Below are positions 1 to 5,871 of a stretch of DNA of 13,015 nucleotides, in pieces; the first letter of the stretch is position 1; every line of letters starts with the position of its first letter. Both the position numbers and the translations under genes were made by a program. The notes below the pieces were generated by a model. The model had not been told where the DNA came from. It did no database searches and saw only the letters and a list, made by a program, of their open reading frames with translations. The stretch is from JANQLU01 sp964434955. Its GTDB lineage: Bacteria; Planctomycetota; Planctomycetia; Pirellulales; Pirellulaceae. The stretch spans positions 1 to 13,015 of the forward strand of contig CAYSXI010000152.1 in NCBI GenBank assembly GCA_964434955.1, given 5' to 3'.

Positions 1-375
1 GGCCCGTTTGTCGTTGAGGCGACGTACTTTTGAGCCCTTGCTGGGTTTGGTCGGAATTCGAGCTTTGGGCTTTTCAGCTGCTTTTGCCACAAGTTCACGC
101 AGCTTGTTCAGGCAATCGGCCACATTGCGGCCCTGATCGCGAAAACGGTGACTGTAGATGATCAGCTCGCCGTCCTGGTTGATCTTCCGAGCATTTGCCT
201 CAGTCAACCGTTTCCGCACTGCCTCCGGGAGACTCGGCGAGATCAAAACGGGCCAACGCAGGGTGACCTTGTTGTTTTGTTTGTTGACCGCCTGACCACC
301 GGGTCCGGAGCCGCGCGCGAAGGAAAACTGAATTTCCTTCAAGGGAATTTGAATTCGGCTGTTGATTTTAAGCAT
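1..375 (-). CDS. arfB: ArfB/YaeJ-type peptidyl-tRNA hydrolase (ribosome rescue), 3' end cut by window
   Basis: Reading the minus strand from an ATG at 375 gives 125 codons that stay open to base 1, so the C-terminus and stop lie outside. The protein has the class I release-factor catalytic loop RGSGPGGQAVNK, with GGQ at residues 26-28, but no codon-recognition domain before it. Its visible end is a basic, Lys/Arg-rich tail (PTKPSKGSKVRRLNDKR). Both features define ArfB (YaeJ/ICT1), about 140 aa in E. coli. In that family the tail enters the empty mRNA channel of a stalled ribosome and the GGQ loop hydrolyses the peptidyl-tRNA. An AGGA lies about 10 nt before the ATG, and a perfect TATAAT on the minus strand lies just upstream. 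It is divergent from the propeller gene at 463. A longer release factor is unlikely because the GGQ sits so close to the N-terminus. Confidence 0.9.
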   Translation of the reverse strand, partial: MLKINSRIQIPLKEIQFSFARGSGPGGQAVNKQNNKVTLRWPVLISPSLPEAVRKRLTEANARKINQDGELIIYSHRFRDQGRNVADCLNKLRELVAKAAEKPKARIPTKPSKGSKVRRLNDKRA

Positions 376-398
376 GAGGGCTTTCCTGCGACGCGACC

Positions 399-404
399 AT
401 TATA
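399..404 (-). promoter_or_regulatory. Probable -10 element for arfB
   Basis: The minus strand reads TATAAT, a perfect sigma-70 -10 hexamer, 24 nt before the arfB ATG. The implied leader is short (under 20 nt) and still contains the AGGA ribosome-binding site. I do not see a convincing -35 hexamer at 16-18 bp, so this is a partial promoter call. Planctomycete promoters are not always E. coli-like. Confidence 0.4.
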
Positions 405-462
405 GAATGAATTGCTCCATTCGAATATTGAAGTCACAAACTAGAAGCTTGGGTTCAGGCAA

Positions 463-1803
463 ATGAACAAACTTGGCAGTTTTCCCACCTTATTCGTCGT
501 CCCCTTTTTGCTATGCCAGGGACTGATCGCCCAGTCATCACCAAATGACTGGCCGGGATTTCTCGGGCCCGGGCGCGACAGCAAGTCGCCGCAGAAGCAT
601 ATCTCAAAAGATTGGTCCGACGGAAAACTGAGACTCGTTTGGCAACACAAAATCGGTGAAAGCTACGCCGCACCAAGTATCGCAGGGAAAGAAGTTTATC
701 TGTTTGATCGCGTTCGAAACGAAAACGTGTTGAAGCGATTGAGTTCGGAGGACGGAAAGGAAATTTGGCGATACTCCTACGAGACGGATTATCGAGACAT
801 GTATGGCTACAACAACGGCCCCAGGTGTTCCCCGATCATCCATGGTAACCAAATCATCATTTACGGCTCCGAAGGCGAGCTTCATTGCCTCGACCGAAAA
901 AGCGGCGAAAAAATCTGGTCGGTCGACACGGCAAAAAAATACGGGGTGGTGCAAAATTTCTTCGGCGTCGGTAGCAGCCCCGTCGTTTTCAAGGATCTGT
1001 TGATCTGTATGGTCGGTGGTTCGCCGGATGAATCCCAGTCTTTGCCGCAAGGGAGATTGGATCTCGCAAAGCCGAACAAGTCTGCGGTCGTCGCATTCCG
1101 ACTTGAAGATGGCAAGGAGCAATACCGAGTCGGAAACGACCTTGCGAGCTACGCTTCGATGGCAGTGCGAAAGATCAATGGAAAACCGGTCGGGCTTGCA
1201 TTTTGCCGAAGCGGCCTTATCGGCTTTGAACCTTCCAATGGCAAACAGCTTTTCGATTTTCCCTGGCGAGCCCGTTCTCTTGAAAGTGTCAATGCGAGCA
1301 CGCCAATCGTATTTTCAAAAAACAAGATCTTCCTGTCGGAGTGTTATTCGATCGGTAGCGTCTTGCTCGAATGGAACGGCGAAAAATTGGATGTGGTATG
1401 GAAAGATGGCAGGGGACGCGAGCAAAAAATGATGACGCATTGGAACACGCCCATCGAATTCGAAGGCTCGATTTATGGTTCCAGTGGTCGACACAGCCGT
1501 GATGCCGAGTTGCGATGCATCGATGCGATGTCCGGTGACGTAAAGTGGATCAAGAAAGGACTGAGTCGCAGCACGCTTACCTGGGTCGATGGTCATTTCG
1601 TCCTGCTAACCGAGTATGGTCGACTCATGTTAATCAAAGTCAATGACGAGAAGTTCGAATTCGTGACCGAGTTCGAGCCGAAAGACGAGAGCGTCAAGTT
1701 GCGGTACCCTTGTTGGGCCGCTCCGGTCATTGCCAACGGAAAAATGTATGTCTTGAGCAATGACGCACTGTTTTGTTTTCAACTTGGCAAACAGCCGGAT
1801 TAG
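463..1803 (+). CDS. Exported PQQ-like (BamB-type) beta-propeller repeat protein
   Basis: 446 aa. The N-terminus is a signal peptide with a hydrophobic core around residues 8-23 and plausible cleavage after LIA at 23, which supports the ATG at 463. The mature start, DWPGFLGPGRDS (29-40), resembles the W-P-x-F-x-G-P-x-R opening of the planctomycete PQQ-binding-like repeat family. Propeller repeat signatures recur: RLSSEDGKEIWRY (92-104), CLDRKSGEKIWSV (142-154), AFRLEDGKEQYRV (211-223), GFEPSNGKQLFDF (254-266) and CIDAMSGDVKWIK (352-364). The fold is that of BamB and quinoprotein dehydrogenases, but I see no evidence for real quinone binding or dehydrogenase activity. A periplasmic or surface binding/scaffold role is inference. 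It stands alone, convergent with the gene at 1949-2764. The ribosome-binding site is weak (an AGGC before the ATG). Confidence 0.85.
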   Translation: MNKLGSFPTLFVVPFLLCQGLIAQSSPNDWPGFLGPGRDSKSPQKHISKDWSDGKLRLVWQHKIGESYAAPSIAGKEVYLFDRVRNENVLKRLSSEDGKEIWRYSYETDYRDMYGYNNGPRCSPIIHGNQIIIYGSEGELHCLDRKSGEKIWSVDTAKKYGVVQNFFGVGSSPVVFKDLLICMVGGSPDESQSLPQGRLDLAKPNKSAVVAFRLEDGKEQYRVGNDLASYASMAVRKINGKPVGLAFCRSGLIGFEPSNGKQLFDFPWRARSLESVNASTPIVFSKNKIFLSECYSIGSVLLEWNGEKLDVVWKDGRGREQKMMTHWNTPIEFEGSIYGSSGRHSRDAELRCIDAMSGDVKWIKKGLSRSTLTWVDGHFVLLTEYGRLMLIKVNDEKFEFVTEFEPKDESVKLRYPCWAAPVIANGKMYVLSNDALFCFQLGKQPD

Positions 1804-1827
1804 CGACCGCAAAGACGCCTCCGCACC

Positions 1828-1860
1828 GGAACTCCAGGGCGAGGAACTCCAGGGCGAGGA
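1828..1860. repeat. 15-bp direct tandem repeat, about 2.3 copies
   Basis: The 15-mer GGAACTCCAGGGCGA occurs twice in perfect succession (1828-1842 and 1843-1857), followed by the first bases of a third copy (GGAA, then divergence). It lies 24 bp after the stop of the propeller gene, in the 145-bp spacer between two convergent genes. Perfect identity points to a recent slippage-type duplication. I see no terminator hairpin in this spacer. Confidence 0.85.
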
Positions 1861-1948
1861 ATGCCTGAGCAGCGAGTGCACCTGGAAAGGACATCGAGAA
1901 TCTTGGAATCGAATGCCGAGCGTTGGAAACTCGCGACACAGTCGAACA

Positions 1949-2764
1949 TCAGAAATTTTGCAGCACCGACTTTGGCAAGGCTGAAATAAATTCTTTCGTC
2001 AATTGCAGGCGATTTGCGTACGTGACCTGTTCGACACCCGGCCCGAAAACTTCGATTTCGAATTGGCCGCAGAATTCATGGCGGCAAAACAGGGCCATCC
2101 AATTGCGAATCGGCAATGAACCTTGCCCCGGCAGGGCACGATTCGCAGCCCCATCGACGACTCGATCGCAAATCTGAATCATTTTGACGTGTCGGAAATA
2201 ATCCCGCCTGGAAACGATTTCGGTGATTTCATCCGCCCAGTGGAAGGTGTTCAGGACCAAGCCCAATCCACCAACCGGGAGCGAATCACAAAGCTGTGAT
2301 GCGGCTTCAAAATCGCGAAGGATCGTCCAGTCTTTTCCGGTAACGCTCGGAATGGGCGACGTCAAAAGTTGTACGCCATAGTCCTGCGCGGTTGGAATCA
2401 GGGACTTCAATGCAGAGCGAAACAGGCGATTCGCGTGCGAACCCGTATGCAACCCTCGAGCACCCGAATGGACGATCAAATTCTGGGAGCCCAGTTGAGC
2501 CGTCTGCCGGATCGCTTCGGTAGCATCCTGAATACCTTCGTCGTAACTCTTGCCGTCGCTTCCTGTAAATCCGCCTGCCCAGTGAACGCAAGCGACGTTC
2601 AAATCCAGGTCGGAAAACAAAGTGGTCACGTAGTCGACAGAATAATCCGACAGCTTGTCTCGCCAGACCGAAATTGTGTCGAATCCAAAAGAAGCATAGC
2701 GAATGGCGTCTTCTTCCAACCACCAATTTCGCGTTGTCATTTGATTGATCGAAACCCGATTCAA
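1949..2764 (-). CDS. Sugar phosphate isomerase/epimerase-like TIM-barrel protein (xylose isomerase-like/AP-endonuclease 2 fold)
   Basis: 271 aa from a TTG at 2764. That start restores the family-like N-terminus RVSINQMTTRNW and has a GGGAG 6 nt upstream. An ATG at 2740 would give 263 aa and cut into the first strand; an in-frame ATG at 2971 would add 69 unrelated residues. Recognisable blocks, in order, are VHWAGGFTGSDG (60-71), NLIVHSGARG (95-104), LGLVLNTFHW (167-176), QICD (197-200) and FEIEVFG (235-241), typical of planctomycete isomerase/epimerase-like proteins. Two expected metal-binding acids appear replaced: the glutamate of the usual IEPLHP segment (here TSPIPS, 135-140) and the aspartate of LVLDTFH (here N172). 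H175, D200 and E238 remain. Substrate is unknown and activity is doubtful. The alignment is from memory of the family. Confidence 0.8.
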   Translation of the reverse strand: MNRVSINQMTTRNWWLEEDAIRYASFGFDTISVWRDKLSDYSVDYVTTLFSDLDLNVACVHWAGGFTGSDGKSYDEGIQDATEAIRQTAQLGSQNLIVHSGARGLHTGSHANRLFRSALKSLIPTAQDYGVQLLTSPIPSVTGKDWTILRDFEAASQLCDSLPVGGLGLVLNTFHWADEITEIVSRRDYFRHVKMIQICDRVVDGAANRALPGQGSLPIRNWMALFCRHEFCGQFEIEVFGPGVEQVTYANRLQLTKEFISALPKSVLQNF

Positions 2765-2766
2765 AG

Positions 2767-2775
2767 CCCTCTCCC
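2767..2775 (-). promoter_or_regulatory. Ribosome-binding site that supports a TTG start
   Basis: The minus strand reads GGGAGAGGG immediately before the TTG at 2764. GGGAG is 6 nt from the start codon. No comparable purine-rich site precedes the later ATG at 2740, where the bases are conserved-looking coding sequence. This, with the family-like SINQ residues, decides the start. Confidence 0.55.
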
Positions 2776-2949
2776 TGCGCTCCGAAATTCTCTGAGTTGA
2801 AGGTAACAGTATGGAGTGGTTTGCAAAAAAAGTAAATGTTGGATTGGGGCTTGTGACGACCTTGAATTTGCGCTGTGCTAGCAATTTTTTCTTTGGGTTG
2901 GTTGAGGCGATTCTGGCCTCCCGAAAATCCAAGTCGCCGAACTTTTCGT

Positions 2950-2977
2950 TTGGCGAAAAATTTTTTTGCATTATATT
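2950..2977 (+). promoter_or_regulatory. Candidate sigma-70-like promoter for the BON gene
   Basis: TTGGCG (2950-2955) and TATATT (2972-2977) are separated by 16 bp. They match the consensus -35 at 4 of 6 and the -10 at 5 of 6 positions, and the T-rich spacer is compatible. It would give a 5' leader of roughly 120 nt. This is consensus matching only, with no other support. Confidence 0.3.
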
Positions 2978-3095
2978 GAACGCTCAGACGGAGCGACTTG
3001 TCTTTGCATCAAAGGATGTTGGTTTTCGATTTTCGAGAACCGAATTCGTTGCGATTCGTAGTATTGCGATTCATCAAATGCAAGAGAATCAGAAA

Positions 3096-3100
3096 AAGGA
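3096..3100 (+). promoter_or_regulatory. Ribosome-binding site deciding the BON start
   Basis: AAGGA directly abuts an ATG at 3101, leaving no spacer, but sits 6 nt before a second in-frame ATG at 3107. The second ATG is therefore the likely initiation codon. Confidence 0.65.
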
Positions 3101-3106
3101 ATGACC

Positions 3107-3421
3107 ATGACTTCATCAATTCGGGCAGAGTATTCTGATGAAGAAATTCGACGACGTATTAGCACCTTTCTTTCGTCTCGACACTTCTCGGTTTTTCGAA
3201 ATCTCAACGTCGAAGTGGATCAAGGCATTGTCCATGTTTCCGGGGAACTGGATTCCTTCTATTCCAAGCAGGTCGCGTTGAACTCGGTTCAGCGTGTCGC
3301 GGGTGTGATGGATTTGGTCGACGAAATCGTGGTGGATGACGTTGCCATGGAAGGATCCGAACTGCAGGGGGCATCGGTGGTTTCCGGACTTTCCTCGATC
3401 GGCCACGTCGGCTCAAACTAG
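3107..3421 (+). CDS. Small BON-domain protein
   Basis: 104 aa. Residues about 11-76 fit one BON (bacterial OsmY and nodulation) domain: an alpha-helical start (DEEIRRRISTFLSS), then LNVEVDQGIVHVSGELDSFYSKQVAL with the central G of VSG, then VQRVAGVMDLVDEI with the V-x-G-V turn. BON domains are thought to bind phospholipid or other hydrophobic surfaces and often appear in stress proteins. Here there is no signal peptide, transmembrane segment or partner domain (no CBS, forkhead or LysM), so the protein is predicted to be cytoplasmic. The last 28 residues are Gly/Ser-rich and low in structure. The start at 3107 is chosen over 3101 because of ribosome-binding-site spacing. It is convergent with the TraB-like gene. 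The specific role is unknown. Confidence 0.8.
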   Translation: MTSSIRAEYSDEEIRRRISTFLSSRHFSVFRNLNVEVDQGIVHVSGELDSFYSKQVALNSVQRVAGVMDLVDEIVVDDVAMEGSELQGASVVSGLSSIGHVGSN

Positions 3422-3454
3422 CGACTTCTTTTGCCGGACATTGGTCGCTTCGAG

Positions 3455-3500
3455 TCGTATTGCCTCGAGCCCTATTGCCTCCGGGCCCTATTGCGTCGAC
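3455..3500. repeat. Imperfect 15-16-bp tandem repeat, three units
   Basis: Three consecutive units share the core TATTGC: TCGTATTGCCTCGAG (3455-3469), CCCTATTGCCTCCGGG (3470-3485) and CCCTATTGCGTCGAC (3486-3500). A weaker related block (TTGGTCGCTTCGAG, 3441-3454) precedes them. They lie 33 bp after the BON stop, in the spacer before the convergent TraB-like gene. The sequence is unrelated to the other repeats in the window, but the period is the same. Confidence 0.7.
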
Positions 3501-3664
3501 ACCGCTGATGAGAGGGAGAAGCTTCTGCCTTTACGGTACTGGCTTTGAGATCGACTCAATCGCGCGAATTCGGCAACCTTCGTGGACGCCTGAAACCTGA
3601 GAAACAATGAGGCAACGGCGCAACCCTAGAGTCGCCAATGCACGTAAGTTTGAGCGGTCTGGCG

Positions 3665-3690
3665 AAAAAAAAGCCCGGATCAACCGGGCT
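3665..3690 (-). terminator. Rho-independent terminator of the TraB-like gene
   Basis: On the minus strand a perfect 7-bp stem, AGCCCGG / CCGGGCT with a 5-nt loop (TTGAT), is followed at once by a run of eight T. It begins 27 nt after the stop codon of the gene at 3717-4679. Read on the plus strand, the same hairpin is followed by only CTTTC, so it could stop the convergent BON transcript weakly at best. Confidence 0.88.
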
Positions 3691-3716
3691 CTTTCAATGC
3701 GTTGCTTGGGAAAGCT

Positions 3717-4679
3717 TTATTTTTTTCGCTGAAGATTCCAAGCCGGGAGCCATTTCGCCCCCGCTCGCTTCATTCCGAAATCGCGCAACAGACGTTCTTC
3801 CATATCGGGAAGGTGGCCAGCACCATAGAAGACGCCAATTTTCTTTTTGCCGTTTTTGATCTCGCGTTCCATTACCGTCAATGCTTTCCGGTTCCGGTGG
3901 TTGATGATGGTCGAGCCATTGTCGCCTTCAAAAATCAACATGCCCGACTCAATGTCCTGCATTTGTTCGGCCATGACCTGGCGCAGCTTGTATTCGCGAT
4001 CGTCTGAGAACATCGCCATCAGCAGTTCCGCATCCGAGTTCTTGCCCTTCTTGGCGTTTTTCGTTTGCATGGCCATGCTCTGTCCCATCGCGCGAAAAAC
4101 CGTCTTGAGCATGCTTTCGTTATTGTTTTTCATGCTTTCCATGAACTCCGTCGGTGTCATGTCGGCATGAATAAAGTTGTCTTTCGTGTAATCAATGAGA
4201 TCCAGCTGGAATTTAAGTCCCAAAGAAGCCTGCATTCCCTTCTGCAATGCTGCGATCGGATTGGCGCCGCCTTTACGTCCACCACCCTTGGGAATTCTGG
4301 TTCCCTCGGGAGCGACCAATTCATAGAGCAGGGCATCGTATTGGTCAAAACGATCGTTCAATTGTTCGTAGTATTCTCTCTCGCCGATGTGAACGACACC
4401 GATCAGATCGACAACGATCTTTTCGCCCTCTTTGTTTTTGCCGAAATAACGAACAATCGAAGTTTCCATCGCGACCGGCTTTTTGTCAGCGTCGCGGCGG
4501 ATTCGAATGAATCGATCCTTGTAGTTTGGCTTGTCCTGCTTTTTGTCTTGTTTGGCACTTGCAGCCGGTTTTGCCGTATCGGATTTTTGGGCAAGTAGTT
4601 TGGAAGGAGCCCCCATCGCGATTGCAACCAAGGCAATCATCCCAATCCAGTTTCGACGATTTGAAAGAAAGGAAGTCAT
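3717..4679 (-). CDS. Exported TraB/Tiki/GumN-fold family protein
   Basis: 320 aa from the ATG at 4679; this start places a signal peptide at the N-terminus (NRRN, then a hydrophobic core at 11-23, cleavage probably near LLAQ, 28-31). A Lys/Gln/Asp-rich low-complexity linker covers about 32-55. The catalytic-type domain then has the two paired G-x-x-H motifs of the TraB/PrgY, Tiki and GumN superfamily: GVVH (94-97, in DLIGVVHIGE) and GAGH (286-289, in FYGAGHLPDME). It also has the acidic segment YELVAPEG (119-126) and HRN (261-263). Tiki proteins with this fold are metalloproteases; activity here is inference. The middle, 140-240, is Met-rich and helical. Its promoter (4718-4746) and terminator (3665-3690) make it a single-gene unit. 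The real substrate is unknown. Confidence 0.82.
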   Translation of the reverse strand: MTSFLSNRRNWIGMIALVAIAMGAPSKLLAQKSDTAKPAASAKQDKKQDKPNYKDRFIRIRRDADKKPVAMETSIVRYFGKNKEGEKIVVDLIGVVHIGEREYYEQLNDRFDQYDALLYELVAPEGTRIPKGGGRKGGANPIAALQKGMQASLGLKFQLDLIDYTKDNFIHADMTPTEFMESMKNNNESMLKTVFRAMGQSMAMQTKNAKKGKNSDAELLMAMFSDDREYKLRQVMAEQMQDIESGMLIFEGDNGSTIINHRNRKALTVMEREIKNGKKKIGVFYGAGHLPDMEERLLRDFGMKRAGAKWLPAWNLQRKK

Positions 4680-4717
4680 AATGAATCCGAGTTTGAAAGA
4701 AATTAGGCGACTACGTA

Positions 4718-4746
4718 AATATATGTCACATTTGCTGAAACGACAA
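4718..4746 (-). promoter_or_regulatory. Sigma-70-like promoter for the TraB-like gene
   Basis: On the minus strand TTGTCG (4746-4741) and TATATT (4723-4718) are separated by exactly 17 bp. They match the consensus at 4 of 6 and 5 of 6 positions. The -10 is 38 nt from the ATG at 4679, a normal leader length. No inverted-repeat operator is evident over it. Confidence 0.55.
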
Positions 4747-4958
4747 CGATTTGGCATGCGCCTGGCGCGAATGTACGGCTGCCTTCACCCAAAGATATTC
4801 GCTTCCTGCCTCATTCAACATACTTTGAAAAGTCGGGAATTGTTTCAGCCAAACGCGAGGCCAAATCGTTCGCTTGGCCAGAATTCCGCACGGACGAGCA
4901 ACTGCAGGGCTTGAACAATTCGCGTTAAGCCAATGGCCAGGCAATTTAACTCTCAGGA

Positions 4959-5038
4959 AGGCCAGGTCACAAGTAGGCCAGGTCACAAGTAGGCCATGTG
5001 ACAAGAAGGCCACGAGACAAGAAAGCCGAGTCACGGGG
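4959..5038. repeat. 16-bp tandem repeat (minisatellite), five units
   Basis: Five head-to-tail units of 16 bp: AGGCCAGGTCACAAGT (4959-4974), an identical copy (4975-4990), AGGCCATGTGACAAGA (4991-5006), AGGCCACGAGACAAGA (5007-5022) and AAGCCGAGTCACGGGG (5023-5038). The conserved core is A(G/A)GCC, then CAC/GAC and CAAG. The first two units are identical and the rest diverge progressively, so the left end looks youngest. The array lies 40 bp downstream of the DUF2071 stop and well upstream of the TraB-like promoter. It is not a CRISPR array: the units are contiguous, without spacers. Confidence 0.9.
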
Positions 5039-5052
5039 AGGACGCCTGTCCG

Positions 5053-5083
5053 AAAACTGACCGATTTTCGAATCGGGTCAGTT
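5053..5083 (-). terminator. Possible intrinsic terminator of the HEAT/DUF2071 pair
   Basis: On the minus strand AACTGAcCCGATT and AATCGGTCAGTT form a 12-bp stem with one bulged C and a 4-nt CGAA loop. The stem's final TT runs into two further T (a TTTT tract) and then CGG. The hairpin overlaps the stop codon of the DUF2071 gene. The stem is strong but the T tract is short, so termination may be partial. Confidence 0.5.
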
Positions 5084-5860
5084 AATCACGGTCGGGCGAT
5101 AAATCGACACGTCACTTCCTCGGGCGAGAAACACCGAGGCCGGTCGGCGACGAAGCGGTTTGACAAAATCGCGGCCGAAAAGTGCCTCCGTGTCACAATC
5201 AAAGCTTCCCGATGCAGCGCCCCAAATCACCCAAGGGGGATGCTCCGAAAAGCACTCGCATAGTTCATTCTTTCGCAGATAGTACATGTTTCGGCAATCG
5301 AGCACGAATTGCTCTTTGGTCTCTTTGGCAGCTGTATTGAGCAAGCTATGTCCAGTCACGCGAACACGGTTCCACTGCTCGTTGATCTGCCAACGATACA
5401 TGGCATTGGGCATCACGGCTGGATCGGCTTCGTGGAATCCCGTGTTTTCCGATTTCATCTTCATGACCTTGGGCGTCGACTGGAAAAACCAGTTCAGAAC
5501 CGACGCGACACTTTTTCGCTGAACGTATTCTTGAAGATAGTAGATTCCGTGGCGAACCGTGCTCCCGACTTGGCGGCGAACGTAGATCCGCAGTCCCATA
5601 TGAACGAATGGCATCATCGGCAAAATAAAGCCACCATAATTGACCTTGCTGATTCGCTTGGCCACGAGACTGACAAAACAAGAATCGTTGTAGAGAGCGA
5701 GCTTCAAGCCGTTTGGGACATGCGGTTTCAGTGATTCCGGATCGACTTCAAAATTGAGCAAAACCAGGTCGCTGTACTGGCAACGCATCAGTACGCCATT
5801 GGATTTGTCGCCCGAATTTACATTCGGGACGGCCAGGTTTTCTTTTACTTTGACGGACAT
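5078..5860 (-). CDS. DUF2071 (YqjF-like) family protein
   Basis: 260 aa, close to the family's usual length. The N-terminal block VLMRCQYSDLVLLNFEVDP (23-41), followed by SLKPHVPNGLKL and a FVSLVAKRIS strand, matches the DUF2071/YqjF pattern in which R/W, the pair 'V-D-P/L-x-P' and 'P-x-G-L' recur. The middle contains MGLRIYVRR (88-96) and the C-terminal half VIWGAASGSF. The family belongs to the acetoacetate decarboxylase-like beta-fold group; its biochemical role is not established. No signal peptide or membrane segment, so cytoplasmic. Its ribosome-binding site (AGGGG, 5871-5867) overlaps the stop codon of the upstream HEAT gene, with only 9 nt between the genes, so the two are almost certainly one operon with coupled translation. 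Identification is from the N-terminal pattern; the C-terminal half is less typical. Confidence 0.75.
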   Translation of the reverse strand: MSVKVKENLAVPNVNSGDKSNGVLMRCQYSDLVLLNFEVDPESLKPHVPNGLKLALYNDSCFVSLVAKRISKVNYGGFILPMMPFVHMGLRIYVRRQVGSTVRHGIYYLQEYVQRKSVASVLNWFFQSTPKVMKMKSENTGFHEADPAVMPNAMYRWQINEQWNRVRVTGHSLLNTAAKETKEQFVLDCRNMYYLRKNELCECFSEHPPWVIWGAASGSFDCDTEALFGRDFVKPLRRRPASVFLARGSDVSIYRPTVIN

Positions 5861-5866
5861 TGGATG

Positions 5867-5871
5867 CCCCT
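5867..5871 (-). promoter_or_regulatory. Ribosome-binding site of the DUF2071 gene, overlapping the upstream stop codon
   Basis: On the minus strand the HEAT gene's stop TAG (5872-5870) is part of TAGGGG, whose AGGGG is the ribosome-binding site 6 nt before the ATG at 5860. A terminating ribosome would be positioned to reinitiate, which implies linked expression. Confidence 0.7.

Larger units (their letters stand above)
2765..3106. other. Divergent intergenic region, 342 bp
   Basis: This gene-free stretch separates the isomerase-like gene (minus) from the BON gene (plus). It is AT-richer than its neighbours. It holds a candidate plus-strand promoter (2950-2977), a 9-bp direct repeat (3049-3057 and 3064-3072) just before the BON ribosome-binding site, and runs of A and T near 2823-2830 and 2957-2967. 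A plus-strand reading frame of 97 codons from 2811 is open across it but has no recognisable protein features. No clear minus-strand promoter was found. Confidence 0.6.
4680..5077. other. Intergenic region of about 400 bp
   Basis: This gene-free stretch lies between the start of the TraB-like gene and the end of the DUF2071 gene (both minus). It holds the TraB-like promoter at its left end, a 16-bp tandem repeat array (4959-5038) and a hairpin overlapping the DUF2071 stop codon (5053-5083). Bases 4750-4955 show nothing I can assign. Open frames crossing it have no recognisable protein features. Confidence 0.6.

Noticed and set aside
463..1803. Many overlapping open frames on both strands of this and the other genes
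   Set aside because: They lack recognisable motifs and ribosome-binding sites and lie entirely within confidently assigned genes, so they are treated as chance frames.
2765..2971. N-terminal extension of the isomerase-like protein to an in-frame ATG at 2971
   Set aside because: The extra residues show no family similarity, and a well-placed ribosome-binding site and conserved N-terminal residues support the TTG at 2764.
2811..3104. 97-codon plus-strand frame (ATG at 2811, AAGG 8 nt upstream) whose TGA overlaps an ATG at 3101
   Set aside because: The start context and stop/start overlap are tempting, but the product has no recognisable domain, the region is AT-rich and regulatory-looking, and the overlapped ATG is not the favoured BON start. 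Conservation in relatives would be needed to accept it.
4680..4757. N-terminal extension of the TraB-like protein to an ATG at 4757
   Set aside because: It would bury the signal peptide inside the protein and run through the predicted promoter.
4959..5038. CRISPR-like array
   Set aside because: The units are contiguous 16-mers without unique spacers, and no cas gene is nearby.
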